This document shows positions 25,503 through 33,614 of a stretch of DNA of 64,000 nucleotides, piece after piece. The notes below the pieces were generated by a model. That model ran no database searches. It worked only from the letters and a program-made list of their open reading frames with translations, and was not told the DNA's origin. The position numbers were made by a program, and so were the translations under genes. Positions within the stretch are counted from its first letter, which is position 1. Every line of letters begins with the position of its first letter. The stretch is taken from assembly GCF_000716595.1 (NCBI RefSeq), contig NZ_JNXC01000012.1, positions 224,839 through 288,838 of the forward strand. The letters are read 5' to 3'. The stretch is from Saccharothrix sp. NRRL B-16314. Its GTDB lineage: Bacteria; Actinomycetota; Actinomycetes; Mycobacteriales; Pseudonocardiaceae.

Positions 25503-26024
25503 CCGATCAGCCTACGAGCCCCCGGTCACGAACCCACAGCCCGTCCCACGCCGGTCGGCCATCCGACGCGGTACCGGTAGGAGATCGGCGTCAACCCCTC
25601 GGCCGCGACCGCGCGGGGCTGTGCCACGCGCGGCGGTCGGTGCGTCGCGCCGGCTCGGGTGCGAGTACCGCCTATGCCGGTCGCTGCGGGCACGGGGGTG
25701 GCAGTGCGTCGGTCGTCGGGGGTACGCGGTTCGCGGGTGGCAGTGCGCCAGCCGGTCGCCACGGCCACGGGGTTCGGGGTGGGCCGGGTGGAGCGGACGA
25801 CGGGGATTGTCGTTCGACACGGCTCGCAGGCCCGGCGTGTCGACGCAGCCCGTCTGTGAGCCGGTGCCATCCCGTGCCGGACAGGTTCGGCGCGTCGCCG
25901 CCGAAGCGGGTGGTGGACGTGTGGGCGGGTTGTTGGTTGCCCTGGGGTTGGGTGGGCGCGGGCGGGGGTATCAATCAGGGTTCCCACCGATGTGGGGGGC
26001 GTCCAGTGCGGGGATGGTGGAGCC
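25503..26024. other. Intergenic region, no gene seen
   Basis: About 520 bases between the divergent lnt and pspC-like genes. Translations in all frames are Arg/Gly/Pro-rich with no domain. GGGTGGCAGTGCG occurs twice about 40 bases apart (near 25698 and 25735). No hairpin or RNA gene was recognised. Confidence 0.4.
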
Positions 26025-26210
26025 ATGACCACGTTGACCAGGCCTCAGAACCAGAAGGTGATCGCGGGCGTGTGCGCGGGACTGGCCGCGCGGTACGGGT
26101 GGAAGCCCGGCACCGTCCGGTTGGTGTTCGTGTTGTCGTGCCTGCTGCCGGGACCGCAGTTCCTCGTCTACCTCGTGCTGTGGGCGATCATGCCCAAGCG
26201 TCCCTACTGA
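26025..26210 (+). CDS. PspC-domain small membrane protein
   Basis: 61 residues: MTTLTRPQNQKVIAGVCAGL, then AARYGWKPGTVRLVFVLSCL and one hydrophobic hairpin ending AIMPKRPY. This is almost exactly one PspC domain (phage-shock-protein C family), which in other bacteria signals membrane stress or forms part of sensor kinases. No psp genes are adjacent. The ATG at 26025 fits the domain start. Its stop overlaps the convergent TetR gene by 7 bases. Confidence 0.9.
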   Translation: MTTLTRPQNQKVIAGVCAGLAARYGWKPGTVRLVFVLSCLLPGPQFLVYLVLWAIMPKRPY

Positions 26211-26950
26211 CGGGACCTGACCAGCGCCTCGATGCCGTCGAGCACGCGTTCCAGACCGAACGTGAACGCGTGCCCGCCGTCGTACGCCGCGCCGTGCACC
26301 TCCCCCGCCGCCGCTCCGACGCGTGCCGCGGTGGGGAACCGGTCGGGGTCGAAGACCTTCGCGAGGAACGGCGCCGCGGCCTGCCACCACTGCTCGTCGG
26401 TGAGGCCGGAGCGCTGTTCGGCGCGTGCCGCGTCCACGGCGATCCGGGCGGCGGCGCGGACGTGGGCGAGGACGAGGTTCAGGACCGAGTCCATCTCCAC
26501 GTCGGTGAGGCCGATGCCGTCCACCGCGCCGAGTTCGTAGTCGTACTTGGCGGCCACGTTGGGCCCGAGGACGGCGCGGTGGACGGGCACGTCGAGCAGC
26601 CACGGGTGGCGCAGGTGCAGCGCCCGGTTCTCGCGGGCGACCTGCGTGAGCCTGCCGCGCCAGCCGCCGGGCACGTCGACGGGCCGCGCCGTCTCCCCCT
26701 GCACCGCGTCCACCATCACGTCCACCAGTTCGGCCTTGCCGGGGATGTGGGTGTACAGCGACATGGTGCCGACGCCGAGCCGGTCGGCGACGCGCCGCAT
26801 CGACAGCGCCCCGAGGCCTTCGGCGTCGGCGAGGGCGACCGCGGCGGCGACGATGCGGTCCACGCCGAGGTCCTTGCGCGCGGTGCGTTCGGTGGTGCGC
26901 CACAGCACCGCGAGGGTCCGGGCGGGGTCGCCGCCGTGTTCGGTCGCCAC
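26204..26950 (-). CDS. TetR-family regulator with TetR_C-like ligand domain
   Basis: 248 residues. The N-terminal helix-turn-helix starts about residue 30 (VDRIVAAAVALADAEGLGAL, MRRVADRLGVGTMSLYTHIP, then GKAELVDVMVD). The C-terminal part (WLLDVPVHRAVLGPNVAAKY, FTFGLERVLDGIEALV) matches the TetR_C_1 ligand-binding type usually paired with efflux pumps. No pump lies next to it, so its target is unknown. It is followed at 18 bases by the GntR gene on the same strand. Confidence 0.92.
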   Translation of the reverse strand: MATEHGGDPARTLAVLWRTTERTARKDLGVDRIVAAAVALADAEGLGALSMRRVADRLGVGTMSLYTHIPGKAELVDVMVDAVQGETARPVDVPGGWRGRLTQVARENRALHLRHPWLLDVPVHRAVLGPNVAAKYDYELGAVDGIGLTDVEMDSVLNLVLAHVRAAARIAVDAARAEQRSGLTDEQWWQAAAPFLAKVFDPDRFPTAARVGAAAGEVHGAAYDGGHAFTFGLERVLDGIEALVRSRQ

Positions 26951-26967
26951 GCGCCCAACCCTACGGG

Positions 26968-27321
26968 TCAGCCGGCGAGCGCCGCGCGGACGATCTCCAG
27001 CGCCTCGTCGGCGGTGAGGCCCTGCTCGCGCGCGGTGGCGGCGTAGGAGCGGGCGGCGCGCAGGACCCGTTCGCGGCTGCGTTCACCGGCGGCGCTGACG
27101 ACGGTCCCGGCCCGGCCGCGGGTCTCGATGAGACCGGCTTCCTCCAGTTCCCGGTACGCGCGGGCGACGGTGTTCACGGCGAGGCCCAGTTCCGCGGCCA
27201 GTGCCCGCACGGTGGGCAGGCGGGTGCCGACGGCGAGTTCCCGTTCGGTGATCCGGCGGGCGAACTGGGACCGCACCTGCTCGTAGGGCGGGACGGCGGA
27301 GGCCGGGTCGAGGCTGATCAC
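26968..27321 (-). CDS. GntR-family (YtrA-like) regulator
   Basis: 117 residues: one GntR winged helix (PPYEQVRSQFARRITERELA, VGTRLPTVRALAAELGLAVN, TVARAYRELEEAGLIETRGR) and a short helical tail. This is the YtrA-like subgroup that usually represses its own operon with ABC transporter genes, but none is present here. GTG 27321 (VISLDPASAVPPYEQ) is chosen; the upstream in-frame codons overlap the palindrome at 27348-27361. It is divergent from the FtsX-like gene. Confidence 0.88.
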   Translation of the reverse strand: MISLDPASAVPPYEQVRSQFARRITERELAVGTRLPTVRALAAELGLAVNTVARAYRELEEAGLIETRGRAGTVVSAAGERSRERVLRAARSYAATAREQGLTADEALEIVRAALAG

Positions 27322-27347
27322 GTGCCCGATCCTGGCAGAGCGGCGGA

Positions 27348-27361
27348 CGGGACGCGTCCCG
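27348..27361. promoter_or_regulatory. 14-bp palindrome in the GntR/FtsX-like divergent promoter
   Basis: CGGGACGCGTCCCG is a perfect 14-bp palindrome, 27 bases upstream of the GntR start and 59 bases upstream of the divergent gene. It is a plausible GntR operator by position. Confidence 0.5.
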
Positions 27362-27419
27362 CGGCACGCGAGGTGACGCTGGGTCGCGGCCATGCGACGG
27401 TACGTGGCAGGCTGGTGGG

Positions 27420-27857
27420 GTGTTCCGCAGACCGCTGCTGCTCACCGTGGCACTGGCGCTGGTCACCGGCGTGGCCGGGCTGGCGGTGGTCTTCCCGCAG
27501 GTCCGGGACGTCCCCGGCGCGCCGATCCCGTACTGCACGGTGCTGCGGGTGCTGTTCGACACCGACGAGGAGATGCGCAGCGCCGCGGCGGTGCTGCGCG
27601 AGGACGACCGGGTCCGGGAAGTGCGGGACGAGCGGACGAAGGCGGAGAACCACGAGCGGCTCACGCAGGAGCTGCGGCAGGCGGGGCGTGACGACCTGGC
27701 CGACGCCGCCGCGGTGGACCACACCCCGGCGTCGCTGCGGGTGGTGGAGGCGTTCGGGGTCGACGCCGGGGTGTTCGCCGACGAGCTGAGGCTGCGGCAC
27801 CGGGTGAACCACATCGACGCCTGCGAGAACCCCGAAGTCCTCCAGGACGGCGGCTGA
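27420..27857 (+). CDS. Stand-alone FtsX-ectodomain-like membrane-anchored protein
   Basis: 145 residues. A single N-terminal membrane segment (LLLTVALALVTGVAGLAVVF) is followed by an exported domain. Its pattern CTVLRVLFDTDEEMRSAAAV, LREDDRVREVRDERTKAENH and PASLRVVEAFG resembles the large extracellular loop of FtsX, which activates peptidoglycan hydrolases. The four-helix permease part of FtsX is absent, and no ftsE is near. Such proteins occur as paralogues in actinomycetes without a known role. It may be regulated by the divergent GntR protein. Confidence 0.75.
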   Translation: MFRRPLLLTVALALVTGVAGLAVVFPQVRDVPGAPIPYCTVLRVLFDTDEEMRSAAAVLREDDRVREVRDERTKAENHERLTQELRQAGRDDLADAAAVDHTPASLRVVEAFGVDAGVFADELRLRHRVNHIDACENPEVLQDGG

Positions 27858-27885
27858 CCCGGTCCGGGTGCCGGCCTGGACGGCT

Positions 27886-27919
27886 GTCGGCTTGGTCCGG
27901 GTGTCGGCTTGGTCCGGGT
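27886..27919. repeat. 17-bp tandem duplication at the kal 3' end
   Basis: GTCGGCTTGGTCCGGGT occurs at 27886-27902 and again at 27903-27919, just before the kal stop codon on the minus strand. A degenerate relative (GGTCCGGGTGCCGGCCTGG) lies further left. It is too short to fold into a clear terminator. Confidence 0.75.
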
Positions 27920-27920
27920 G

Positions 27921-28325
27921 TCAGCCCCGTTTCGGTGCGACGACGGTGCCGCGGGCGCGGGTGACGACCAGGGGCGGGTCGAGGACGTCGGCGGCGGACG
28001 GGCCGCGGTCGGGTGCGGAGCGGCACACGACGCGGGCCTCGAAGTCGATCTCGCGGGAGCGGGTGCCGACCCGGACGAGGGTGGCGGTGGCCTCCACGAC
28101 GTCGCCGGCGAGGACGGGGGCGAGGAACTCGACGGAGGAGTAGGCGGCGAACAGGCCTTCGTCGCCGTCGGTGCGGATGAGCAGTTCGGTGGCCACGTCG
28201 CCGAACAGGCCCAGCCCGTACGCGCCGTCGACCAGGGCGCCGCCGTAGTGGGCGTGCGAGTGGGGCACGTAGCGGCGGTGGGTGACGGCGAATCCCTCGG
28301 TGAGGGGTTCCTCGGCGGGGCTCAC
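27921..28325 (-). CDS. kal: 3-aminobutyryl-CoA ammonia-lyase-like hotdog protein (Kal)
   Basis: 134 residues of hotdog fold: [20 protein letters not shown], then [20 protein letters not shown] and [12 protein letters not shown]. Length, motifs and position at the end of a kdd/kamD/kamE cluster identify Kal, which removes ammonia from 3-aminobutyryl-CoA to give crotonyl-CoA in lysine fermentation. Its GTG overlaps the kamE stop by 4 bases. Hotdog proteins diverge easily, so without the context it could be called an acyl-dehydratase. Confidence 0.8.
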   Translation of the reverse strand: MSPAEEPLTEGFAVTHRRYVPHSHAHYGGALVDGAYGLGLFGDVATELLIRTDGDEGLFAAYSSVEFLAPVLAGDVVEATATLVRVGTRSREIDFEARVVCRSAPDRGPSAADVLDPPLVVTRARGTVVAPKRG

Positions 28326-29155
28326 ATGTTCTCCTTCGTCGGCGCGCTCTTCACCGGTGCGCTCTTCACCGGCGCCGTCTTGGCAGGTGCAGTCTTGGCC
28401 GGCGGGATTTTGGCCGGCGGGGTGGTTTTCCTGGTCCGGATGGCGTGCACGAGGTAGCCGGCGACCTCGCCGGGGGTGGTGCCGCGGCCGAACACCCGGT
28501 CGACGCCCAGTTCACCGGCCATCAGCGGGTCGAAGCGGGGTCCGCCGGCGATCAGCAGGGGACGCCGCTCCCCCATCGCCTCGCGGAACGCGGCGGACAT
28601 CTCCCGGATGTTGAGGATGTGCGCGTCGCGCTGCGTCACGACCTGCGACACGAGCACCGCGTCGGCTTTCTCCGCACGGGCGCGCCGCACGAGTTCGGGC
28701 ACCGACACCTGAGCGCCGAGGTTCACCACCTTCAGCTCCCGGTAGTACTCCAGGCCCTTCTCACCGGCGAACCCCTTGATGTTGAGGATGGCGTCGATGC
28801 CGACGGTGTGTGCGTCGCTGCCGATGCACGCCCCGACCACGACGAGCTTGCGCCGCAGCAGCTTCTTCAGCGTCGTGTTCACCTCGGCGGGCGGCAGCAG
28901 CGGGTACTCGCGCTCCACCACGCGCACTTCGTCGAGGTCGACGATGTGCTGCACGGAGCCGTAGACGACGAAGAACGTGAAGTCGTCGCCGATGGGGTTG
29001 GAGTGCACGACCATGGCGGGGTCGACGCCCATGCGGTTCGCGAGCTGCCGGGCGGCGCCGTCGGCCTTGGGGCCGGCGGGGACGGGCAGCGTGAACGACA
29101 TCTGCACCATGCCGTCGCCGGTGGTGTCGCCGTAGGGTCGGACGTGCCGTTTCAC
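28322..29155 (-). CDS. kamE: Lysine 5,6-aminomutase beta subunit (KamE)
   Basis: 277 residues. The B12-binding D-x-H-x-x-G is D114, H116 and G119 in [21 protein letters not shown]127 in NIKGF is 11 residues after the His and corresponds to the PLP-binding lysine of clostridial 5,6-aminomutase. Together with KamD it moves an amino group from C6 to C5 of beta-lysine using adenosylcobalamin and PLP. The last 32 residues are a pentapeptide-like low-complexity tail ([20 protein letters not shown]) not expected in the family. The start GTG overlaps the kamD stop. Confidence 0.95.
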   Translation of the reverse strand: MKRHVRPYGDTTGDGMVQMSFTLPVPAGPKADGAARQLANRMGVDPAMVVHSNPIGDDFTFFVVYGSVQHIVDLDEVRVVEREYPLLPPAEVNTTLKKLLRRKLVVVGACIGSDAHTVGIDAILNIKGFAGEKGLEYYRELKVVNLGAQVSVPELVRRARAEKADAVLVSQVVTQRDAHILNIREMSAAFREAMGERRPLLIAGGPRFDPLMAGELGVDRVFGRGTTPGEVAGYLVHAIRTRKTTPPAKIPPAKTAPAKTAPVKSAPVKSAPTKENM

Positions 29156-30717
29156 CGGGCCTCCAGCAGCTCGGACGCCGGGTTGAGGTAGTCGTCGGCC
29201 TTCGCCACGACGCCGTCGGCGCCGCGTCCCCCGTCGGCGGGGCGTTTCATCAAACCGAACGTGCCGTCCGCGATCGCGTCGAGGAGTCCGTCGTCCACGA
29301 TCCGCGCCAGCAGGTCCACCGCCTCCCCCAGCACCTGGTGCGCGCGTTTCACGATGAGTCCGTCGGGGGCGGGCCGGAAGTCCTCGGCGAGGCCGCCCGC
29401 CGCGTCCAGGACGTAGCGGACGTTGGCCAGCGCGAGGTCCCGGTCGGACAGGAACGGTGTCACCACGGCCTCGGTCATCATCCCGACCAGCAGGATGCTC
29501 TGCCCGGTCAGCACACCGGCGAGGGTGAAGAACCCGTCCAGCAGGTAGCCCTTGAACACGTCGCCGGTCATGTGCTTGGTCGGCGGCATCCACTTCAGCG
29601 GCGCGTCGGGGAACAGCTCGCGGGCCAGCAGGGCGTGGGCGAGTTCGAGGCGGAACGACTCGGGCACCTTCGGGTCGATCTCGAACGCGTGCCCCAGGCC
29701 CAGCAGCGCGTCGGGCAGGCCGGCTTCGTGCGCGAAGTGCTCGTTGAGCAGCTGCGACACGGTGACGGTGTGCGCGGCGTCCACGGCGTCGTCGGTGGTG
29801 AGGTAGTTGTCCTCGCCGGTGTTGATGATGATCCCGGCGCGGGCGTGCACCTGCCGCGAGAACCGCTGGTCCACGAACGTGCGGACCGGGTTGATGTCGC
29901 GGAACAGGATGCCGTACATCGAGTCGTTGAGCATCATGTCCAGGCGCTGCAACCCGGCGAGCACGGCGATCTCCGGCATGCACAGCCCCGACGCGTAGTT
30001 CGTGAGCCGCACGTACCGGCCCACCTCCGCGGACACGTCGTCCAGCGCGGCCCGCATGATGCGGAAGTTCTCCTGCGTGGCGTACGTGCCGGCGAACCCG
30101 TGGTGGGTGGCGCCTTCGGGGACGTAGTCCAGCAGCGACTGCCCGGTCGAGCGGATCACCGCGATGACGTCCGCGCCCGCCCGCGCGGCGTTCTTGGCCT
30201 GCACGACGTCCTCGTCGATGTCGCCCGTAGCGACGATCAGGTAGATCCACGGCCGCCGGGGCGGGTCGCCGAGCCGCGCGACGAGCTTGTCGCGCTGCGC
30301 CCGGTTGCGGTCCACGGTCTTCAGACCTCTGGTGACGGCCGCCGTCGCCGCCTTGGCCGCCCGGTCCCGGTCGCGCCCGGTGGGCAGCCGGTACCGGACC
30401 TGCCCGGCGGCGGTCGCCTCGGCCAGGTCGGTGAGCCCGGCCAGGCCGTGCTCCCGCAGCGCGTGGAACACCGGCAGCACCACCCCGTGCTCCAGGCCGC
30501 AGTGCTCCCGCACCGTGTCGACCACCCGGTTCACCCACGGCACGTCACCCGCCCGGTGGGTGGAGTCGGCGCCGGTGATGCCGGCGAGGCGGAGCGTGGC
30601 GCGCTCGACCGCCACCGTGGTGTGGGCCTTCGCCAGGGCCACCACCGGTTCGGCGGCCCGCGCGGCGAGTTCCCGCGCCGTGGCGACCACCTTCGGGTCG
30701 AGGTCGAGCAACGCCAT
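29152..30717 (-). CDS. kamD: Lysine 5,6-aminomutase alpha subunit (KamD)
   Basis: 521 residues of TIM-barrel subunit. Recognisable parts are WIYLIVATGDIDEDVVQAKN, ARAGADVIAVIRSTGQSLLD, YVPEGATHHGFAGTYATQEN and LKWMPPTKHMTGDVFKGYLL. It binds substrate and PLP phosphate while KamE carries the cobalamin. ATG 30717 is chosen because AGGAG lies 8 bases upstream, overlapping the alternative GTG at 30726. It sits 109 bases downstream of the amidohydrolase gene and is followed by coupled kamE and kal. Length is normal for the family. Confidence 0.95.
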   Translation of the reverse strand: MALLDLDPKVVATARELAARAAEPVVALAKAHTTVAVERATLRLAGITGADSTHRAGDVPWVNRVVDTVREHCGLEHGVVLPVFHALREHGLAGLTDLAEATAAGQVRYRLPTGRDRDRAAKAATAAVTRGLKTVDRNRAQRDKLVARLGDPPRRPWIYLIVATGDIDEDVVQAKNAARAGADVIAVIRSTGQSLLDYVPEGATHHGFAGTYATQENFRIMRAALDDVSAEVGRYVRLTNYASGLCMPEIAVLAGLQRLDMMLNDSMYGILFRDINPVRTFVDQRFSRQVHARAGIIINTGEDNYLTTDDAVDAAHTVTVSQLLNEHFAHEAGLPDALLGLGHAFEIDPKVPESFRLELAHALLARELFPDAPLKWMPPTKHMTGDVFKGYLLDGFFTLAGVLTGQSILLVGMMTEAVVTPFLSDRDLALANVRYVLDAAGGLAEDFRPAPDGLIVKRAHQVLGEAVDLLARIVDDGLLDAIADGTFGLMKRPADGGRGADGVVAKADDYLNPASELLEAR

Positions 30718-30826
30718 CGGGTTCACTCCTGTTCTTCGAGGTCTGGTGCGCCGATCACCCGGCGGCGGACCGGGGACGGCCGCCCGGCCGCGCGGGCCGG
30801 TTCCGGGAGCGCGTCACGAGGGGGCG

Positions 30827-32479
30827 TCACCGGGCGTCCCGGTCGTAGATCGTGCGGCCACGCAGGACCGTGCGCAGGCACGTCGGGGCGGGGCCGTCGA
30901 GCGCGGGCAGCGCCGGGACGCGGGAACGGGGGTCGGTGGACCAGCGCTGCACGCGGCTGTCCGGGGCGGCGACCTCCAGGTCCCCGGCGTCCCACACGGC
31001 GTAGGTGGCGGGCGCGCCGGGCTGCAGGGTGCCGGTGACACCGTCGTCCACACCCGCCGCACGCCACCCGCCGCGGGTGTGCGCGGTGAACGCGGCGCGC
31101 GCGGACAGGCCGGAGCCGTCGGTGCGGTGCCGCACGGCGGCTCTGACCGTCGCCCACGGGTCGACCGCCGTCACCGGCGCGTCGGAACCCAGCGCGAGGA
31201 TCATGCCCGCGGCGGCGAGCCGCGAGAACGGGTTCAGCGCCGTGCCCCGCTCCACCCCCAGCCGCTGCGCGTACATGCCCTCCGGGCCACCCCACTCGTG
31301 ATCGAACAACGGCTGCACCGAGGCCACGACACCCCACGAGGCGAGCTTCGCCGCCTGCTCCGCGGTGACCATCTCCAGGTGTTCGAGCCGGTGCCGGCGG
31401 GCCGCGAGAGCCGGGGCGCCCACCACCGCCGCCGCCTTCTCGAACCCCTCGACCACCGCCGCCACCGCGGCGTCGCCGATGACGTGGAACCCGCCCTGCA
31501 ACCCCGCCTCGGTGCACACCACCAGGTGCCGGGCGATCGCATCGGCGTCCAGGTACAGGGCACCGGACGTGTCGGCGTCCGCGTACGGGGAGCACAGCGC
31601 CGCCGTGCGGGACCCCAGCGCGCCGTCCACGAACAGGTCACCGGCCAGACCCCGCACCGGCAGGTCGACGGGCTCCAGGCCACCCCAGTAGCCGACGACG
31701 TCGAGCACGTCGGTCGCCAGCAGGTCGGCCAGGTCGTCGACGCCCGAGATGTCCGGTCCGGCGCACTCGTGCACGGAGGCGATGCCCCGGGACGCGGCGT
31801 GCGCCAGGAACGCCTGCTGCGCCTCGCGCCGCCGCCCCACCGGGATCGCGTCCTTCGCCGCACCCCGCACGTGGTGGTGCGACGCCCGGGACAACGGCCC
31901 GACGGGGGACCAGCCGTCGGCGTCGCGCGCGGCCGGCGCGAGGTCGACCAGCGCCGACGACACCAACGCCGAGTGCACGTCCACCCGCGACAGGTAGACA
32001 CGAGCGCCGCGGGCGGCGTCGTCGAGCTCGTCACGGGTCGGCGGACGGTTCTCCGGCCACCGCGTCTCGTCCCACCCGTGACCCCACACCAGCGGACCCT
32101 CGGCGGCGCGCACCGCGTCCAGCAGTTCGGCCAGGGAACGGCAACCGGTCAGGTCGAGGCCCGTCAGCAGCAGACCCGCCGAAGTGGCGTGCACGTGGGC
32201 GTCGACGAACGCGGGCGCGACGAACGCCCCGTCCAGGTCGACCACCTCGGCTCCGGGGTGCAGCGCGCGGCCCACGGAGTCCTGGCCCAGCCACACCACG
32301 GTGCCGTCGCTGATCGCCATCGCCGTCGCGTCCGGCGCGGTCGGGGAGTGGACACGTCCCCCCACGAGCAGACGCGTCACCGGGCTCGTCGAACCCTGGC
32401 TCGTCGGACCGGGGCTCGTCGGACCAGAGCCGGCCGGGTCGGGGCTGCTCGACGCCGGGACGCCGTTCACAGTAGTCAC
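30827..32479 (-). CDS. YtcJ-type amidohydrolase in the lysine operon
   Basis: 550 residues of the metal-dependent amidohydrolase_3 (YtcJ-like) family. Seen are the opening strand TRLLVGGRVHSPTAPDATAM, first metal motif VAPAFVDAHVHATSAGLLLT, HVIGDAAVAAVVEGFEKAAA, RLEHLEMVTAEQAAKLASWG and ALGSDAPVTAVDPWATVRAA near the end. These enzymes hydrolyse amides or carbamates and their substrates are rarely known. The GTG at 32479 overlaps the kdd stop by 4 bases (GTGA), which ties it to the lysine genes. The first 30 residues (GPTSPGPTSQGSTSP) are repetitive, so a start nearer the domain (GTG 32382) is possible. Confidence 0.85.
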   Translation of the reverse strand: MTTVNGVPASSSPDPAGSGPTSPGPTSQGSTSPVTRLLVGGRVHSPTAPDATAMAISDGTVVWLGQDSVGRALHPGAEVVDLDGAFVAPAFVDAHVHATSAGLLLTGLDLTGCRSLAELLDAVRAAEGPLVWGHGWDETRWPENRPPTRDELDDAARGARVYLSRVDVHSALVSSALVDLAPAARDADGWSPVGPLSRASHHHVRGAAKDAIPVGRRREAQQAFLAHAASRGIASVHECAGPDISGVDDLADLLATDVLDVVGYWGGLEPVDLPVRGLAGDLFVDGALGSRTAALCSPYADADTSGALYLDADAIARHLVVCTEAGLQGGFHVIGDAAVAAVVEGFEKAAAVVGAPALAARRHRLEHLEMVTAEQAAKLASWGVVASVQPLFDHEWGGPEGMYAQRLGVERGTALNPFSRLAAAGMILALGSDAPVTAVDPWATVRAAVRHRTDGSGLSARAAFTAHTRGGWRAAGVDDGVTGTLQPGAPATYAVWDAGDLEVAAPDSRVQRWSTDPRSRVPALPALDGPAPTCLRTVLRGRTIYDRDAR

Positions 32480-33492
32480 GCCTGCTGAGTCTGCCGGTGC
32501 TCGAACAGCGACCGCACGGCAGGCTCGGCCCGCAGCAGGTCCAACGCGAACGCCGCATGACCGGGCACGTAACCGTTCCCGACCAGCATCTCCACGTCCG
32601 CCGCCAACCCCTCCGCGCCCAAGGCCGCGGCGGAGAACGACGTCGCCATCGAGAAGAAGACCACCGTGCCGCCGTCGGCCGTGGCGAGGATCGCCCCGTG
32701 CTCGCACCCCGGCACATCCACGCACACCACGGTCACGTCGACCTGGCCGCCGACCGCGTCCGCCACCGCGACCGGATCACGGGCATCCGCCACCACGACC
32801 ACGTCGGCCAGACCCGCGTCACGCACCGCACCCGCCTCGCGCTCCGTCGGCACGAGCGCCACCAACCGCGACGCACCCGCCCGCCGCGCAGCCGCCAACG
32901 ACAACGACCCCGACTTGCCCCCACCGCCCAGCACCAGCACCGACGGCGCACCGTGACGACGCACGACCCGGTCCGTCAACGCGGGCGCACCGCACACGTC
33001 CAGCACCGACAACGCCAACCCGGCCGGCAGGTCGTCGGGCAGCACCGACGCGATCGACCGGCCGAACAGCACCGCCGTGCCCGAACACGGCACCTGCTCG
33101 TCACCGCCGTCCCACCGCGCCAAGCCGTCGGTGATCCGCAACGGGGTCAAGGTCAACGACACCAGGGTCGCCACCCGGTCACCGACCCGCAGACCGAGAG
33201 GCGACGACGCACCCACCGCACGCACCGTGCCCAGCAGCATCCCGCCCGAACCGGTCACCGGGTTCTGCATCTTCCCGCGCGCCGCCACGATGTCCAGCAC
33301 CGCCTGCCGCACCCCCGCGACACCGTGCTCCTCACGCAGCTGCCGGTACGACGCGGCATCCAGGTTGAGCCGTTCCACGTCGACCACGACCTCGTCCGGA
33401 CCGCACTCCGGGGAGGAGTCCAACCGCCACGCCTGCTGCGGCAACACCCCCGCGGGTTCGACGACGCGATGCAGACCGTACGGCGAAGTCAT
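32476..33492 (-). CDS. kdd: L-erythro-3,5-diaminohexanoate dehydrogenase (Kdd)
   Basis: 338 residues. It starts MTSPYGLHRVVEPAGVLPQQ, has LNLDAASYRQLREEHG and a medium-chain-dehydrogenase-like core with a glycine-rich nucleotide site (SVLVLGGGGKSGSLSLAAAR). It ends with NGYVPGHAAFALDLLRAEPA. Kdd oxidatively deaminates 3,5-diaminohexanoate to 5-amino-3-oxohexanoate in the clostridial lysine pathway. It is the first gene of the minus-strand operon, and the promoter should lie in 33493-33560. Confidence 0.93.
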   Translation of the reverse strand: MTSPYGLHRVVEPAGVLPQQAWRLDSSPECGPDEVVVDVERLNLDAASYRQLREEHGVAGVRQAVLDIVAARGKMQNPVTGSGGMLLGTVRAVGASSPLGLRVGDRVATLVSLTLTPLRITDGLARWDGGDEQVPCSGTAVLFGRSIASVLPDDLPAGLALSVLDVCGAPALTDRVVRRHGAPSVLVLGGGGKSGSLSLAAARRAGASRLVALVPTEREAGAVRDAGLADVVVVADARDPVAVADAVGGQVDVTVVCVDVPGCEHGAILATADGGTVVFFSMATSFSAAALGAEGLAADVEMLVGNGYVPGHAAFALDLLRAEPAVRSLFEHRQTQQA

Positions 33493-33568
33493 GGAAATCC
33501 TTCGGTCGACAGGGTCAGGACGCGAATATCTTCACGTGCACGACCAGGATTCCGCAAGTATCTGGTTC

Positions 33569-33598
33569 GGGGGTCGACCCGCGACCACGCCGACCCCC
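33569..33598. terminator. Hairpin terminator downstream of the GH13 gene
   Basis: GGGGGTCG (33569-33576) and CGACCCCC (33591-33598) form an 8-bp stem with a 14-base loop. It is 17 bases past the end of the GH13 gene in the direction of transcription (minus) and upstream of kdd, so it separates two minus-strand operons. Confidence 0.55.
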
Positions 33599-33614
33599 GA
33601 CCACACCACCGACG

